A DNA stretch of 64,000 bases, taken from positions 228,924 to 292,923 of the forward strand of contig NZ_BMUE01000010.1 of NCBI RefSeq assembly GCF_014650035.1, given 5' to 3'. The stretch is from Streptomyces lucensis JCM 4490 (GTDB taxonomy: Bacteria; Actinomycetota; Actinomycetes; Streptomycetales; Streptomycetaceae). The translations under genes and the position numbers were made by a program. Positions 8,594 to 17,861 of the stretch are shown piece by piece (within the stretch, counting starts at the first letter, position 1; every line of letters begins with the position of its first letter). The notes under the pieces were generated by a model. That model was not told where the DNA came from and searched no databases. It saw only the letters and a list, made by a program, of their open reading frames with translations.

Positions 8594-9465
8594 GGGCGGG
8601 TCCCGGGGTCGGGGTGCGGGGCCGCGGCGGACTCGACGCCCGCCACGTGCCAGGGCGGGACGGCCGTGAGCAGGGCGCGCAGCAGGACGTCGGAGTGCGA
8701 GGCGCGGACGGTGAGGCGGTGGGTGCCGGGGGCGGTCTCCTCGGCGGAGGAGACGATCCGCGCCGCGTCGGCCGGCAGCCGCCCGCCGGGCGGGCCCTGC
8801 GCGGTGACCAGGGTGAGCGGGCCGGCCGCGGGACGCACGCCGTCGGCACACCGTTCGAGGCCGCCGTCGAGCACCGCGTAGGTCACGTCCGGCGCCCCGG
8901 CCAGCCGGCGCGGATCGTGGTCCACGAAGACCACGGCGCCCCCGGCGGCGGTGCGTTCGGCCACCGCCCGCTCCAGCTCGTCACGTGCGCCGGCGTCGAG
9001 ACCGGTCCACGCCTCGTCCAGCACCAGCAGCTCCGGCTCGCCGATGAGGGCCTGGGCGACGGCGACCTTCTGGCTGCTGCCCTTGGACAGCCGCTCCATC
9101 GGCGTACCGCCGTACGCGCCCGCGCCGAACCGCTCCAGCCAGGTGTCCGCGGCGCGGGCGGCGGACGCGCGGGACAGGCCGTGGACGGTGCCGAGGTGGG
9201 TCAGGTAGCCGACGGCCGTGAAGGGCAGGGCGGAGGGGAACCGCTCCGGCACGTAGGCCGTGCGGGGCCGGCCGGTGACACGGCCCTCGGTGGGGGCGTC
9301 GAGCCGGGCGAGGAGCCGGAGCAGGGTGGACTTGCCGGTGCCGTTCGCTCCTTCCACCCGCACCAGGGTGCCGGGGGCGACGGCGAGGTCGACGCCGCGC
9401 AGCACCCACGGCCCGCGGATGCCGTAGCGGCGGCCCACGGCGGTCAGGCGCAGCTCAGGTTGCAT
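8590..9465 (-). CDS. ABC transporter ATP-binding protein
   Basis: 291 residues. A single nucleotide-binding domain with Walker A GANGTGKST (about 38-46), a signature variant LSKGSSQK in place of LSGGQ, Walker B LLVLDEAWTGLD and the switch histidine in VFVDHD. The last 90 residues form an extension without a recognised domain. The LSKGSSQK form is common in ABC-2 exporters. Encoded directly before the permease. It is divergent from the PTH2 gene with 164 bp between. Confidence 0.87.
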   Translation of the reverse strand: MQPELRLTAVGRRYGIRGPWVLRGVDLAVAPGTLVRVEGANGTGKSTLLRLLARLDAPTEGRVTGRPRTAYVPERFPSALPFTAVGYLTHLGTVHGLSRASAARAADTWLERFGAGAYGGTPMERLSKGSSQKVAVAQALIGEPELLVLDEAWTGLDAGARDELERAVAERTAAGGAVVFVDHDPRRLAGAPDVTYAVLDGGLERCADGVRPAAGPLTLVTAQGPPGGRLPADAARIVSSAEETAPGTHRLTVRASHSDVLLRALLTAVPPWHVAGVESAAAPHPDPGTRP

Positions 9466-9614
9466 GGCAGGCGTTCCCTCCGCCGACGTGCCGGACTCGT
9501 TCCGGCCCCCTTCGGTCGATCGGCAAGACGGCCGGCGCGGCCTGCGGGTTGCGCGCGGCCGCCGGAATCCCCCGGCGAGGTGGCGGGCCCGTTGATCGGC
9601 ACGCCGGCGGCTTC

Positions 9615-9620
9615 GTAGGG
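9615..9620 (+). promoter_or_regulatory. Candidate -10 element of PTH2-type gene
   Basis: TAGGGT, 9 nt before the GTG start at 9630, with no ribosome site between; leaderless-type spacing. Confidence 0.35.
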
Positions 9621-9629
9621 TGGGCTGTC

Positions 9630-10343
9630 GTGAGCCATGTTCCAGCCCCCGGTGACAGTCCCTTCCGGTCCGAGCGCACGCCTCGCGACGAGGCCCCGCA
9701 GTTCGTGCTGCCCCTCGTGGTGCGGATCGAGCGGAGCGCGCCGCCCGCCCGCACCGACGCGCTGGAGACGGCCGCCCGCGCCGTGCTCCTCCTGCTCGGC
9801 GACGAACGGGCCCGCGGCGCGGGCGAATGGGCCGAGGCCGTGCGGAACTGGGAGGACGCCCGGATCCGCAAGGTCGTCCGCAGGGCACGGGGCGCCGAGT
9901 GGCGCCGCGCCGAGGCGCTGCCCGGGATCACGGTGACCGGCAAGTCCGCCGAGGTCCGGGTCTTCCCGCCGGTCCCGCTGGACGGCTGGCCCCGGGACCT
10001 GGCGAAGCTCCAGGTGTCGGGCACCGAGCTGGACGACCCGGAGCCGCCCGCCGCGGCGGACCCGGCGCTGCCCGTGCTGTGGCTGAACCCGGAGCTGGAG
10101 ATGTCGGCCGGCAAGGCGATGGCCCAGGCCGGGCACGGCGCCCAGCTGGCCTGGTGGGCGCTGCCCGGCGCCGAGCGCACGGCCTGGCGCGACGCCGGGC
10201 TCGCGCTCTCCGTGCGCACGGCCGCGCCCGCCGACTGGCACCGGCTGACCACCGCCGGGCTGCCGCTCGTGCGCGACGCGGGCTTCACGGAGATCGCGCC
10301 GGGCTCCTGCACGGTCGTCGCGGAGCACCCGGCGCTGCGCTGA
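9630..10343 (+). CDS. Peptidyl-tRNA hydrolase II-like protein
   Basis: 237 residues. The C-terminal half (about 145-237) matches the PTH2 fold, with LWLNPELEMSAGKAMAQAGHGAQ carrying the conserved Lys and GHxxQ motif of enzymes that release peptides from stalled peptidyl-tRNA. The N-terminal half is a lineage-specific extension with no recognised domain. Streptomyces also carry a canonical Pth1 elsewhere, so this may be accessory. The GTG start follows a TAGGGT element. Confidence 0.75.
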   Translation: MSHVPAPGDSPFRSERTPRDEAPQFVLPLVVRIERSAPPARTDALETAARAVLLLLGDERARGAGEWAEAVRNWEDARIRKVVRRARGAEWRRAEALPGITVTGKSAEVRVFPPVPLDGWPRDLAKLQVSGTELDDPEPPAAADPALPVLWLNPELEMSAGKAMAQAGHGAQLAWWALPGAERTAWRDAGLALSVRTAAPADWHRLTTAGLPLVRDAGFTEIAPGSCTVVAEHPALR

Positions 10344-10493
10344 AGGGCGCGCGGCACCGGATGCCGCCCCGCCGCACGCGGGCCAACCTCAAATATTGCT
10401 CTGAACGCGGCGCGGAGGGGGTTCGGGTCGGGTCGCCGGGGCCATACCCCCGTCACCCGGCACACGAGCACGGGCCGAGGAGGGGGGAGCGCC

Positions 10494-11957
10494 ATGCGGC
10501 GACTGGGCACGGGGATCGGCTGGCGGCCGGAGATCGCGGACGCCGTGGAGCGCATGCCCGGCATCGACTGGGTGGAGGCCGTGGCGGAGAACGTCTGCCC
10601 CGGCCACCTCCCCGAGTCGCTGCTCCGGCTGCGCGAGCGCGGCGTGACGGTCGTCCCGCACGGTGTCTCCCTGGGGCTCGGCGGCGCGGACCGCCCCGAC
10701 GAGGGCCGGCTGTCGGCGCTCGCCGAGCGGGCGGAGGCGCTGGGCGCACCCCTGGTCACCGAGCACATCGCGTTCGTCCGGGCGGGCGGCGCGCTCACCG
10801 CCTCCCCGCCGCTGGAGGCCGGGCACCTGCTGCCCGTGCCGCGCACCCGGGACGCGCTGGACGTGCTGTGCGAGAACGTCCGCATCGCCCAGGAGTCGCT
10901 GCCGGTGCCGCTGGCCCTGGAGAACATCGCCGCGCTGTTCTCCTGGCCGGGTGAGGAGCTGACCGAGGGGCAGTTCCTGTCCGAGCTGGTCGAGCGGACC
11001 GGCGTACGCCTGCTCATCGATGTGGCCAACCTCCACACCAATCACGTCAACCGGGGCGAGGACCCGGCCCAGGCGCTGGCCACGCTGCCGCTGGAGGCGA
11101 TCGCCTACGTCCACGTGGCCGGCGGCTACGAGCGCGACGGGGTCTGGCACGACAGCCACGCGCACCCCGTACCGCCGTCGGTGCTGGCCCTGCTGACCGA
11201 CCTCGCCTGCCGGACGGCACCGCCCGGCGTCCTGCTGGAACGGGACGAGGACTTCCCGGAACCGGCCGAACTGGAGGCGGAACTGGGCGCGATCCGGGAT
11301 GCGGTGCGGGCGGGACGAGCGCGGGCGGACGCGGGTACGGGGGGTACGGCCGCCGGGGGCGCGGGGGACGGGGCCGTTGCGGTGCCGGCGCGGCCCACGG
11401 CCGGCGTCCTCGCCCGGGGAACGGCCCTGGGGGAGGCATCGGAGAAGACCTCGGAGAAGACCGTGGAGAAGGCCTCTGGGAAGACCGCGGAGAAGGCACC
11501 GGAGAGGGCATCGGAGAAGACCCGGGAGAGCGCCCCGGAGGCGGCCCGTGAGCGGCTCGGGGTCGCCCAGGCCGCCGTGCTCTCCTGCCTGGTGGCGGGC
11601 ACGCCGGTGCCCGAGGGGTTCGACCGGGCGCGGCTGGGCGTCCAGGCGCGGGCGCTCGCGGCGAAGCGGGCCGGCGTGGTGGCCAGGGTGGCGCCCGAAC
11701 TGCCGGTGATCCTGGGCGCGTGGTACCGGCCGGCGTTCCTGGAGTACGCGCGGGAACGGCCGATGACCGGCGGCTACCGGCGCGACGCCCTGGACTTCGC
11801 CGGACACCTGCTGCGGGCGGGGCGGCCGGCGGACGCGCGGGCACGCGGCGCCCTGCGGGAGTGGTGGCTGGACCGCGCCGGCCCCGCGCCGAGGTCCCAC
11901 GGGCCGGCGGCGCGGGCGGCCCGGGCGGCGCGGAGGGTGCTGCTGCGCAGGACGTGA
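10494..11957 (+). CDS. DUF692/MNIO family enzyme fused to a partner-like C-terminal domain
   Basis: 487 residues. Residues 1-275 are a DUF692 TIM barrel (multinuclear non-heme iron oxidative enzymes, e.g. MbnB and TglH, which modify RiPP peptides). Candidate metal ligands are present: His56 (VVPHG), His91 (TEHIAF), Glu143, Asp176, Asn179, His184, His207, His222/His224 and Glu249. Residues 276-350 are a Gly/Ala linker then EKT-type repeats. Residues 351-487 form a helical domain with the pattern KRAGVVARVAPELPVILG...F..YA...P...DALDFAGHLL, reminiscent of the DUF2063 (HvfC/BufC-like) partner proteins normally encoded separately. AGGAGGGGGGAG precedes the ATG. It is followed by a DUF4142 and a TIGR04222-type gene. 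Confidence 0.82.
   Translation: MRRLGTGIGWRPEIADAVERMPGIDWVEAVAENVCPGHLPESLLRLRERGVTVVPHGVSLGLGGADRPDEGRLSALAERAEALGAPLVTEHIAFVRAGGALTASPPLEAGHLLPVPRTRDALDVLCENVRIAQESLPVPLALENIAALFSWPGEELTEGQFLSELVERTGVRLLIDVANLHTNHVNRGEDPAQALATLPLEAIAYVHVAGGYERDGVWHDSHAHPVPPSVLALLTDLACRTAPPGVLLERDEDFPEPAELEAELGAIRDAVRAGRARADAGTGGTAAGGAGDGAVAVPARPTAGVLARGTALGEASEKTSEKTVEKASGKTAEKAPERASEKTRESAPEAARERLGVAQAAVLSCLVAGTPVPEGFDRARLGVQARALAAKRAGVVARVAPELPVILGAWYRPAFLEYARERPMTGGYRRDALDFAGHLLRAGRPADARARGALREWWLDRAGPAPRSHGPAARAARAARRVLLRRT
11433..11543 (+). repeat. In-frame repeats encoding an EKT/EKA linker
   Basis: Degenerate 12-18 bp units of the type ggagaagac/ggagaaggc repeat here and encode Glu-Lys-Thr/Ala-rich units linking the barrel and the C-terminal domain of the MNIO protein. 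The copy number is likely variable between strains. Confidence 0.6.
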
Positions 11958-12091
11958 GGGGGGCGGCCCGGGGGCGACGGCCGGGCGGGGGCCACTGCGG
12001 CGTACCGGCCTGAGCCCCCGCAGTAAAATGCCAAGCCGCACCGACCCACCCCCCAAGCAACCCCGGCGCGCGGTGCCGTACAGGAGGCCCC

Positions 12092-12862
12092 ATGCGACCG
12101 CGACCCCCGATCAAGGGCCGAGGCGTGTTCAGTGGCACCGGGCTCATCATCGCCGGTCTGGCGGCGACGACCGCGGCGCTGCTCTTCCCGCTCTGGTCGT
12201 ACGCCGGCCGGCAGGACGCCGTGAGCGCGAACGTGCTGAGCGCGCAGACCGTGACCACCCCGTACGGCCCGCTGTCCGCACAGGACCGCGACTTCGTCAC
12301 GAAGGTGCGGCTCGCGGGGCTGTGGGAGCTGCCCGCCGGTGAGCTGGCCGAGCGCAGGGGGACCACGCCGGCCGTCCGCACCGCGGGACAGCACCTCGTC
12401 GACGGGCACACCTCCCTCGACGCGCACGCGCGGACCGTCGCCACCCAGCTCGGCGTGCCCCTGCCCAATCAGCCCAACGCGCAGCAGAAACAGTGGCTGG
12501 CCGCTCTGGACGCGGCACGGGGGCAGGACTTCGACCGCCGGTTCGCGGGCATCCTGCGACTGGCGCACGGCCGGGTGTTCTCCCTGGTGGCCCAGGTCCG
12601 GGCGGGCACCCAGAACTCCCTCGTCCGCGACCTCGCCGACGACGCCAACACCACCGTCCTGGACCACATCAAGATCCTGGAGGCGACGGGGTACGTCGAC
12701 TTCGCCACGCTGTCCCGGGAACTGGCGGCCTCGGCCACCCCCGTGCCCTCACCGCCGGTGGTCGACCCGGGCTCCGCGGTCCCGGTGACCCCCTCGCCGG
12801 ACGAGACGTACGCCCTGCCGCCCGCGACCACGAGTGCGCCGCCGCGGTCGAGCGGCCCCTGA
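12092..12862 (+). CDS. DUF4142 domain membrane-anchored protein
   Basis: 256 residues. One N-terminal transmembrane segment (about 15-37) is followed by a four-helix DUF4142 domain (about 65-205; DRDFVTKVRLAGLWELPAGELA and LVDGHTSLDAHARTVA are typical) and a Pro/Thr/Ser-rich tail. DUF4142 resembles ferritin-like helical bundles and is often secreted; no biochemical role is established. AGGAGG precedes the ATG, and a TAAAAT element at 12024-12029 could be its -10. It lies between the MNIO enzyme and a TIGR04222-type protein. Confidence 0.8.
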   Translation: MRPRPPIKGRGVFSGTGLIIAGLAATTAALLFPLWSYAGRQDAVSANVLSAQTVTTPYGPLSAQDRDFVTKVRLAGLWELPAGELAERRGTTPAVRTAGQHLVDGHTSLDAHARTVATQLGVPLPNQPNAQQKQWLAALDAARGQDFDRRFAGILRLAHGRVFSLVAQVRAGTQNSLVRDLADDANTTVLDHIKILEATGYVDFATLSRELAASATPVPSPPVVDPGSAVPVTPSPDETYALPPATTSAPPRSSGP

Positions 12863-12959
12863 CCCGCACGGGAAACGGAGCGTCACATTCCGGTGACCCT
12901 CCGTCCGAATGGTGAACAGGGCATGGCCCTCCGGCGGGTCCCCGGCATAGAAACTCGTC

Positions 12960-13739
12960 ATGTTCTGGGTCCTTCTGCTGCTCCTGGCCTGGGTGTTCGC
13001 CGGTACCGCGTGCACTCGGCTGTGCCTTGCCGCCGCACACGCGGCGACCGCGGACACCGGGGGCGCGGACGCACACGCGGCCGCCCGGGAGCACGGTCTG
13101 ACGCTGTACGAGGCGGCCTTCCTGTCCGGCGGCCCGGACCGGGTCGCCGAGCTGACCCTGGTGGCCATGGCCCGGCAGCGGCGGCTGCTGCTCGCGCACA
13201 CCGGCTGGGCCACCGTGGTGGATCCACGGGGGCGGGACGAGATGGAGCGGTCCGTCATAGGGGCGATCGGACCGGAGGGCCAGTCCCGGATCATCCCGGT
13301 GCGGGCGCGGGCGGCCGGCGCCGAGGCCGTTCGCCGGCTGGCCGACGGCCTGGTGCGGGCGGGCCTCGCGCTGCCCGACGGCGCCGCGTCGGCCGTGGGT
13401 ACCGCCGTGCGCCAGGTGCGGGCCGCCGCACTGGCCGCCGCCGCGCTGGGCGTCACCGCCCTGCTGCTGCCCGTTCCGACGGCGACGCCGCGGCTGCTGA
13501 TCGGGCTGTGGTTCGCGCTGCCGATCACCCTGTCGCTGAGCTGCCTGGCCCTCGCCCGCTTCGAGGTCCACCCATACGCACGCTGGGCCTCTCCGGCCGG
13601 GCAGCGGCTGCTCGGCGCGTTCGCCGGCGGGACGGCGGGCGACGAGCGGGCATTCCTCACGGAGGTGGCCCTCCGCGGCGTCCGCGCCATCGCCGAACCG
13701 GACCTGCGCGCGGCCTTCACCCACCGCGACCGGCCCTGA
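12960..13739 (+). CDS. TIGR04222-type membrane protein
   Basis: 259 residues. An N-terminal hydrophobic segment (1-20) precedes a soluble region with LTLYEAAFLSGGPDRVAELTL, the hallmark of the TIGR04222 domain, then two transmembrane helices (about 158-190) and a short cytosolic end. Many Streptomyces members carry a Gly/Cys/His-rich tail and sit next to DUF692 genes; this one ends AAFTHRDRP and has no such tail. Function unknown. A TAGAAA element 6 nt before the ATG may give a leaderless mRNA. Confidence 0.72.
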   Translation: MFWVLLLLLAWVFAGTACTRLCLAAAHAATADTGGADAHAAAREHGLTLYEAAFLSGGPDRVAELTLVAMARQRRLLLAHTGWATVVDPRGRDEMERSVIGAIGPEGQSRIIPVRARAAGAEAVRRLADGLVRAGLALPDGAASAVGTAVRQVRAAALAAAALGVTALLLPVPTATPRLLIGLWFALPITLSLSCLALARFEVHPYARWASPAGQRLLGAFAGGTAGDERAFLTEVALRGVRAIAEPDLRAAFTHRDRP

Positions 13740-13922
13740 GGAGGCCGAGGGCGGACGGCGCCCGGTCCGGACGCGAGCGCGCCAGGGGGCGCACAGGGGG
13801 CATTGGCGCCGACACCGGCGGGTGGTGCTTGCCTTCGCCGGCGGGCGAACGAAACATCCCTTCTGTGGTCGCCGGGCCGTGGCAGTCGTGCCATCGCCGC
13901 CGCGCAGCGAAAGGGACACACG

Positions 13923-15590
13923 ATGAGAGCTGCCGCCCTGTACTCGGCCGCCGGAGCCCTGCTCGTCGCCACTGTGGCCGCGTCCCCCGCGGGCGGCACG
14001 TCCGCGGCCGGTCCCGGGAGGCCCGGCGCGCCCGGCACCGCCGAGCTGCGCGGCACCGCGGTGGCCGTGGCCCGCGCCCGGGCGGCCGGTGTCGCGTTCG
14101 GGGCGTGCTCCGCCGCCGACGTGCCACAGGCGCCGAGCCGCCTCAGGTGCGGCACGGTGAGGGTCCCGCTGGACTACGCCCATCCCGACGGCAAGCAGAT
14201 CGCGCTGACCGTCAGCCGGGTCCGGGCCACTCAGAAGGACCCGCACAACAGCAAGCTGAGAGTCCCGCGACAGGGGCCCCTCGTCTACAACCCGGGCGGC
14301 CCCGGCGCCTCGGGCATGTACTTCCCGCTGATCGGCACGACCCCGAAGTGGCAGCGGCTCGCCGCCGCCTACGACCTGATCGGCTACGCCCCGCGTGGAG
14401 TCGGCCGTTCGGCGCCGCTGTCCTGCGTGGACCCCAAGCGGTACTTCAAGGCGCCGAGCGCGTCGCCGGCGCACCCGTCGGAGGCGTTCAAACGGCAGCG
14501 CATCGCCCAGGCCAAGGCGTACGCGCGCGGCTGTGCCCAGCGGTCGGGCGGCCGGCTGCGCCACTACACCTCTCTCAACAACGCCCGTGACCTCGACGTC
14601 CTGCGCGCCGCGCTGGGCGAGAACCGGCTGACGTTCGTGGGGGCGTCGTACGGCAGTTACTTCGGCGCGCTGTACGCGGCGATGTTCCCCTCGCACGTGC
14701 GGCGCCTGGTGCTCGACGCCGCGGTGAACCCTGCCCCGGAGAGGATCTGGTACCGCAGCAACCTCGACCAGTCGGCGGCCTTCGAGGACCGCTGGGCGGA
14801 CGTCCGCGACTGGATCGCGCGCCACGACGGCGTGTACGGGCTCGGTGACACCCCCGCCGGGGTGCAGCGCTCCTACGACGCCGCGCGGGAGCGGCTGGCC
14901 CGGAAGGCGGCGGGCGGGAAGGTCGGGCCCGGCCAGCTGCAGAACGCGTTCCTGACGGCCGCGTACTACGACGACTTCTGGCCGAGCCGGGCCGCGGCCC
15001 TGTCGGCCTATCTGCACGGCGACCCCGCGCCGCTGGTCCGGCTGGCGGCCCCGATGCCGGACACGGCCGCGCGGGCGGAGAACTCCGGCGCGGTCTACAC
15101 GGCCGTCGAGTGCAACGACGCGCCCTGGCCGACGGACTGGAAGGTGTGGGACCGCGACAACACCCGGCTGGCCCGGGTGGCACCGTTCGAGACCTGGGAG
15201 AACGCGTGGATGAACCTGCCGTGCGCCTACTGGCCGGCGCCCCGGCAGCGGCCGCTGGACGTGCGCACCGGGCCGGGTGACCTGCCGCCGGTGCTCATCC
15301 TGGCGGCCGAGCGGGACGCCGCCGCACCGTACCCGGGCGCGGTGGAGATGAACCGGCGGCTGGCGGGGTCGGTGCTGGTGACCGAGCGGGACGCGGGCAC
15401 GCACGGCATCGCGGGCGGCCCCAACCGCTGCGTCAACGCGCACTTCGAGGCGTACCTGCTGCAGGGCCGGGTACCGGCGCGGCACACGTCCTGCGCACCG
15501 CGCCAGGAACCAAAGCCGGACACCCAGGCCGGTCCCGCCCCGGGGCGGTCCGCGCGGGACGCCCTGAAGGGCAAGGCCGACCGTCCCTGA
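13923..15590 (+). CDS. Secreted S33-family tripeptidyl aminopeptidase-like alpha/beta hydrolase
   Basis: 555 residues with an N-terminal signal (1-30, ending in an Ala/Gly-rich stretch). The alpha/beta hydrolase core has the oxyanion block YNPGGPGASG (122-131), nucleophile Ser242 in GASYGSYFG, a C-terminal TAP-like lid region, and candidate catalytic Asp in LAAERDAAAPY and His in DAGTHGI. Relatives are the Streptomyces Tap/Slp mycelial aminopeptidases that trim N-terminal tripeptides from secreted proteins. AAAGGGA lies before the ATG. It stands alone; a 184-bp gap separates it from the previous gene. Confidence 0.88.
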   Translation: MRAAALYSAAGALLVATVAASPAGGTSAAGPGRPGAPGTAELRGTAVAVARARAAGVAFGACSAADVPQAPSRLRCGTVRVPLDYAHPDGKQIALTVSRVRATQKDPHNSKLRVPRQGPLVYNPGGPGASGMYFPLIGTTPKWQRLAAAYDLIGYAPRGVGRSAPLSCVDPKRYFKAPSASPAHPSEAFKRQRIAQAKAYARGCAQRSGGRLRHYTSLNNARDLDVLRAALGENRLTFVGASYGSYFGALYAAMFPSHVRRLVLDAAVNPAPERIWYRSNLDQSAAFEDRWADVRDWIARHDGVYGLGDTPAGVQRSYDAARERLARKAAGGKVGPGQLQNAFLTAAYYDDFWPSRAAALSAYLHGDPAPLVRLAAPMPDTAARAENSGAVYTAVECNDAPWPTDWKVWDRDNTRLARVAPFETWENAWMNLPCAYWPAPRQRPLDVRTGPGDLPPVLILAAERDAAAPYPGAVEMNRRLAGSVLVTERDAGTHGIAGGPNRCVNAHFEAYLLQGRVPARHTSCAPRQEPKPDTQAGPAPGRSARDALKGKADRP

Positions 15591-15600
15591 ACCGGCCGGG

Positions 15601-15654
15601 CCCGGCGACCCGTCCCCGTCGGGCCGGCCCGGCGACCGCTCCCCGTCGGACCGC
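15601..15654 (+). repeat. Two tandem copies of a 27-bp unit
   Basis: Units beginning CCCGGCGACC at 15601 and 15628, differing at a few positions, between the convergent peptidase and hemQ genes. Each contains the core TCCCCGTCGG. Confidence 0.5.
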
Positions 15655-15670
15655 GGACCGGCTCCCGTGG

Positions 15671-16402
15671 TCAGGCCAGGCCGGCGACCAGATCCGCGAT
15701 GTCCTTGCGGCGGCCCGTGAAGAAGGGCACCTCCTCGCGGACGTGCATGCGGGCCTCGGATGCGCGCAGGTGGCGCATGAGGTCGACGATGCGGTACAGC
15801 TCGTCGGCCTCGAAGGCCAGGAGCCACTCGTAGTCGCCGAGGGAGAACGAGGCGACCGTGTTGGCGCGCACGTCCGGGTAGCCGCGGGCCATCTTGCCGT
15901 GGTCGGCGAGCATGCGGCGGCGGTCCTCGTCGGGCAGCAGGTACCAGTCGTAGGAGCGCACGAAGGGGTAGACGCTCACGTAGTCGCGGGGCGTCTCGTC
16001 GGCGAGGAACGCCGGGATGTGCGAGCGGTTGAACTCGGCCGGCCGGTGCAGCGCCATGTTCGACCAGACCGGCTCCAGGACGCGGCCCAGCCGGGTGCGG
16101 CGGAAGAGGTTGTACGCCTCCTGCAGCTGGTCGCTGGTCTCCGCGTGCCACCAGATCATGAGGTCGGCGTCGGCGCGCAGTCCGGAGAGGTCGTAGGTGC
16201 CGCGGATCGTCACGTCCTTGGCGGCGAGCTGGTCGAACAGCTCCTGGACCTCGTCGGCGTAACCCGCGCGGTCCTCCGGCAGCACGTCCTTGAGCCTGAA
16301 GACCGACCAGAGGGTGTAGCGGATGACCTCGTTGAGGTCCTTGGCCAGCTTGCCCTTGTTCGGGATCCTGCCGGACTCGGTGGTGGGGGCGTCGTCACTC
16401 AT
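15671..16402 (-). CDS. hemQ: Coproheme decarboxylase (chlorite-dismutase family, HemQ/ChdC)
   Basis: Last enzyme of the coproporphyrin-dependent heme route: oxidative decarboxylation of coproheme III to heme b. 243 residues. The proximal heme ligand is His168 in DHGKMARGYPDV, and the reactive Tyr145 is in SVYPFVRSYDWYLLP. The length is normal for actinobacterial ChdC. It follows hemY with 4 bp between the hemY stop and this ATG, with an AGGA ribosome site inside the hemY end, so the two are one operon. Confidence 0.93.
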   Translation of the reverse strand: MSDDAPTTESGRIPNKGKLAKDLNEVIRYTLWSVFRLKDVLPEDRAGYADEVQELFDQLAAKDVTIRGTYDLSGLRADADLMIWWHAETSDQLQEAYNLFRRTRLGRVLEPVWSNMALHRPAEFNRSHIPAFLADETPRDYVSVYPFVRSYDWYLLPDEDRRRMLADHGKMARGYPDVRANTVASFSLGDYEWLLAFEADELYRIVDLMRHLRASEARMHVREEVPFFTGRRKDIADLVAGLA

Positions 16403-16406
16403 GTTC

Positions 16407-17861
16407 CTATTCTCCCGCTCCGCCGTGCAGGCTCTGCACCGGGTGGGCGGTCAGCTCCCGGACGCCGGTGAGGTCACCGGCCAGCTGGTCCACGGCCGCG
16501 TGGGCGCTCGCGATGCACGCCGGGATGCCCACGCCGTCGTACTGCGCGCCGCACACCGCGAGCCCCGGCAGCTTGGCGACGTGGTCGCGGATCCGGGCCA
16601 CGCGCGCGTGGTGGCCCACCGGGTACTGCGGCAGGCCGTCGGTCCAGCGGGTCACGCGGGTCTCCAGGGGCTCGGCGTCCAGGCCGGTGGCCTCGCGCAG
16701 ATCGTGCCGGGAGACCTCCACGAGGCCGGCGTCGTCCCGCTGGAGGACCGCGGTCTCGCCGTGGCGGCCCACGGACGTGCGCAGCACCACCACCTCGGGG
16801 TCCTGCTCGGCGATCCAGCCCCACTTCTGGGAGGCGAAGGTGGACGCCTTGATCGTGTGGCCGTCGACCGGCGGCACCAGGAAGCCGCTGCCCGCCGGGA
16901 GGTCCAGGCCGGCGCGCCGGTAGGCGAGGGTGACCAGGGCCATCGAGGCGTACTCGACGGCGGCCAGCTCGGCGGCGGCCTCCGGTGACTCGGCGCGCAG
17001 CAGGCCGGCCGCGGCGGGGGCCGGTACGGCGACGATCACGGCGTCGGCCGGCAGCACCCGGTCCCCGGCCGTGATCCGCCAGCCGCCGCCGGCCTCGCGG
17101 CGCAGCCCGGTGGCCGGCGTACCGGTGAGGATCTCGCCTCCGCGAGCCCGCACGGCGTCGGCGACCGCGAGCGGGAGTGCGCCCACGCCGCCCTCGACGC
17201 CCGTGAAGACCGGGCCGGTCTGCGGGGCCGCCGCCGCCTTCGCCTGGATGTCGCGGACCGCCTCCGTCAGGGAGCGGTGCGTGCGCGCCGCCCGGAACAG
17301 CTGCGGGACGGCCGAGCGCAGCGAGATGCGGTAGGCGTCGCCGGCGTAGACCCCGCCGAGCAGGGGTTCGACCAGGCGGTCGACGACCTCGCGGCCGAGC
17401 CGGGCCGCCACGTACTCCCCTACGGCCACGTCCTCGCCGACCTCGGTGCGGGGCAGGGCGGCGTCGCGCTCGACGCGGGCCAGGCCCTCGTCGGACAGGA
17501 CGCCGGAGAGCGCGGCGGCGGTGCCGGGCACGCCCATCACGTGCCCCTTGGGCATGGGCCGCAGCGCGCCCCGGGTCCACAGCGAGGCGGTCGCGGTGGC
17601 CGGCGGCTGGAGCCGGTCGGCGAGGCCCACCGCGCGCGCGAGGGTCACGGCCTCGGGGCGACGGGCGAGCATCGACTCGGCGCCCAGGTCGACCCGGACG
17701 CCCGCGATCTCACCGGGCAGCAGCTTGCCGCCGACCCGCCCGGCGGCCTCCAGTACGGTCACGCGCGTGCCGCCCTCCAGCAGCCGGTGGGCGGCGGCCA
17801 GCCCGGCGATACCGGCTCCGATGACGACGACATGCCCCGTACGCGTACCCGTTGCGCTCAT
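16407..17861 (-). CDS. hemY: Coproporphyrinogen III / protoporphyrinogen oxidase (HemY/CgoX)
   Basis: An FAD enzyme that aromatises the porphyrinogen ring, six-electron oxidation with O2. 484 residues. The FAD dinucleotide fold VVVIGAGIAGLAAAHRL (10-26) is at the N-terminus, with the GGRV-like VGGKL block after it, and the C-terminal FAD motif VCGAQYDGVGIPACIASAHAA near residue 455. With HemQ downstream the true substrate is expected to be coproporphyrinogen III. GGGGG lies before the ATG. First gene of the hemYQ unit. Confidence 0.92.
   Translation of the reverse strand: MSATGTRTGHVVVIGAGIAGLAAAHRLLEGGTRVTVLEAAGRVGGKLLPGEIAGVRVDLGAESMLARRPEAVTLARAVGLADRLQPPATATASLWTRGALRPMPKGHVMGVPGTAAALSGVLSDEGLARVERDAALPRTEVGEDVAVGEYVAARLGREVVDRLVEPLLGGVYAGDAYRISLRSAVPQLFRAARTHRSLTEAVRDIQAKAAAAPQTGPVFTGVEGGVGALPLAVADAVRARGGEILTGTPATGLRREAGGGWRITAGDRVLPADAVIVAVPAPAAAGLLRAESPEAAAELAAVEYASMALVTLAYRRAGLDLPAGSGFLVPPVDGHTIKASTFASQKWGWIAEQDPEVVVLRTSVGRHGETAVLQRDDAGLVEVSRHDLREATGLDAEPLETRVTRWTDGLPQYPVGHHARVARIRDHVAKLPGLAVCGAQYDGVGIPACIASAHAAVDQLAGDLTGVRELTAHPVQSLHGGAGE

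Noticed and set aside
12669..16151. 1160-codon open frame on the minus strand
   Set aside because: It runs through four well-supported genes in the wrong frame, has no recognisable domain and no proper start region.
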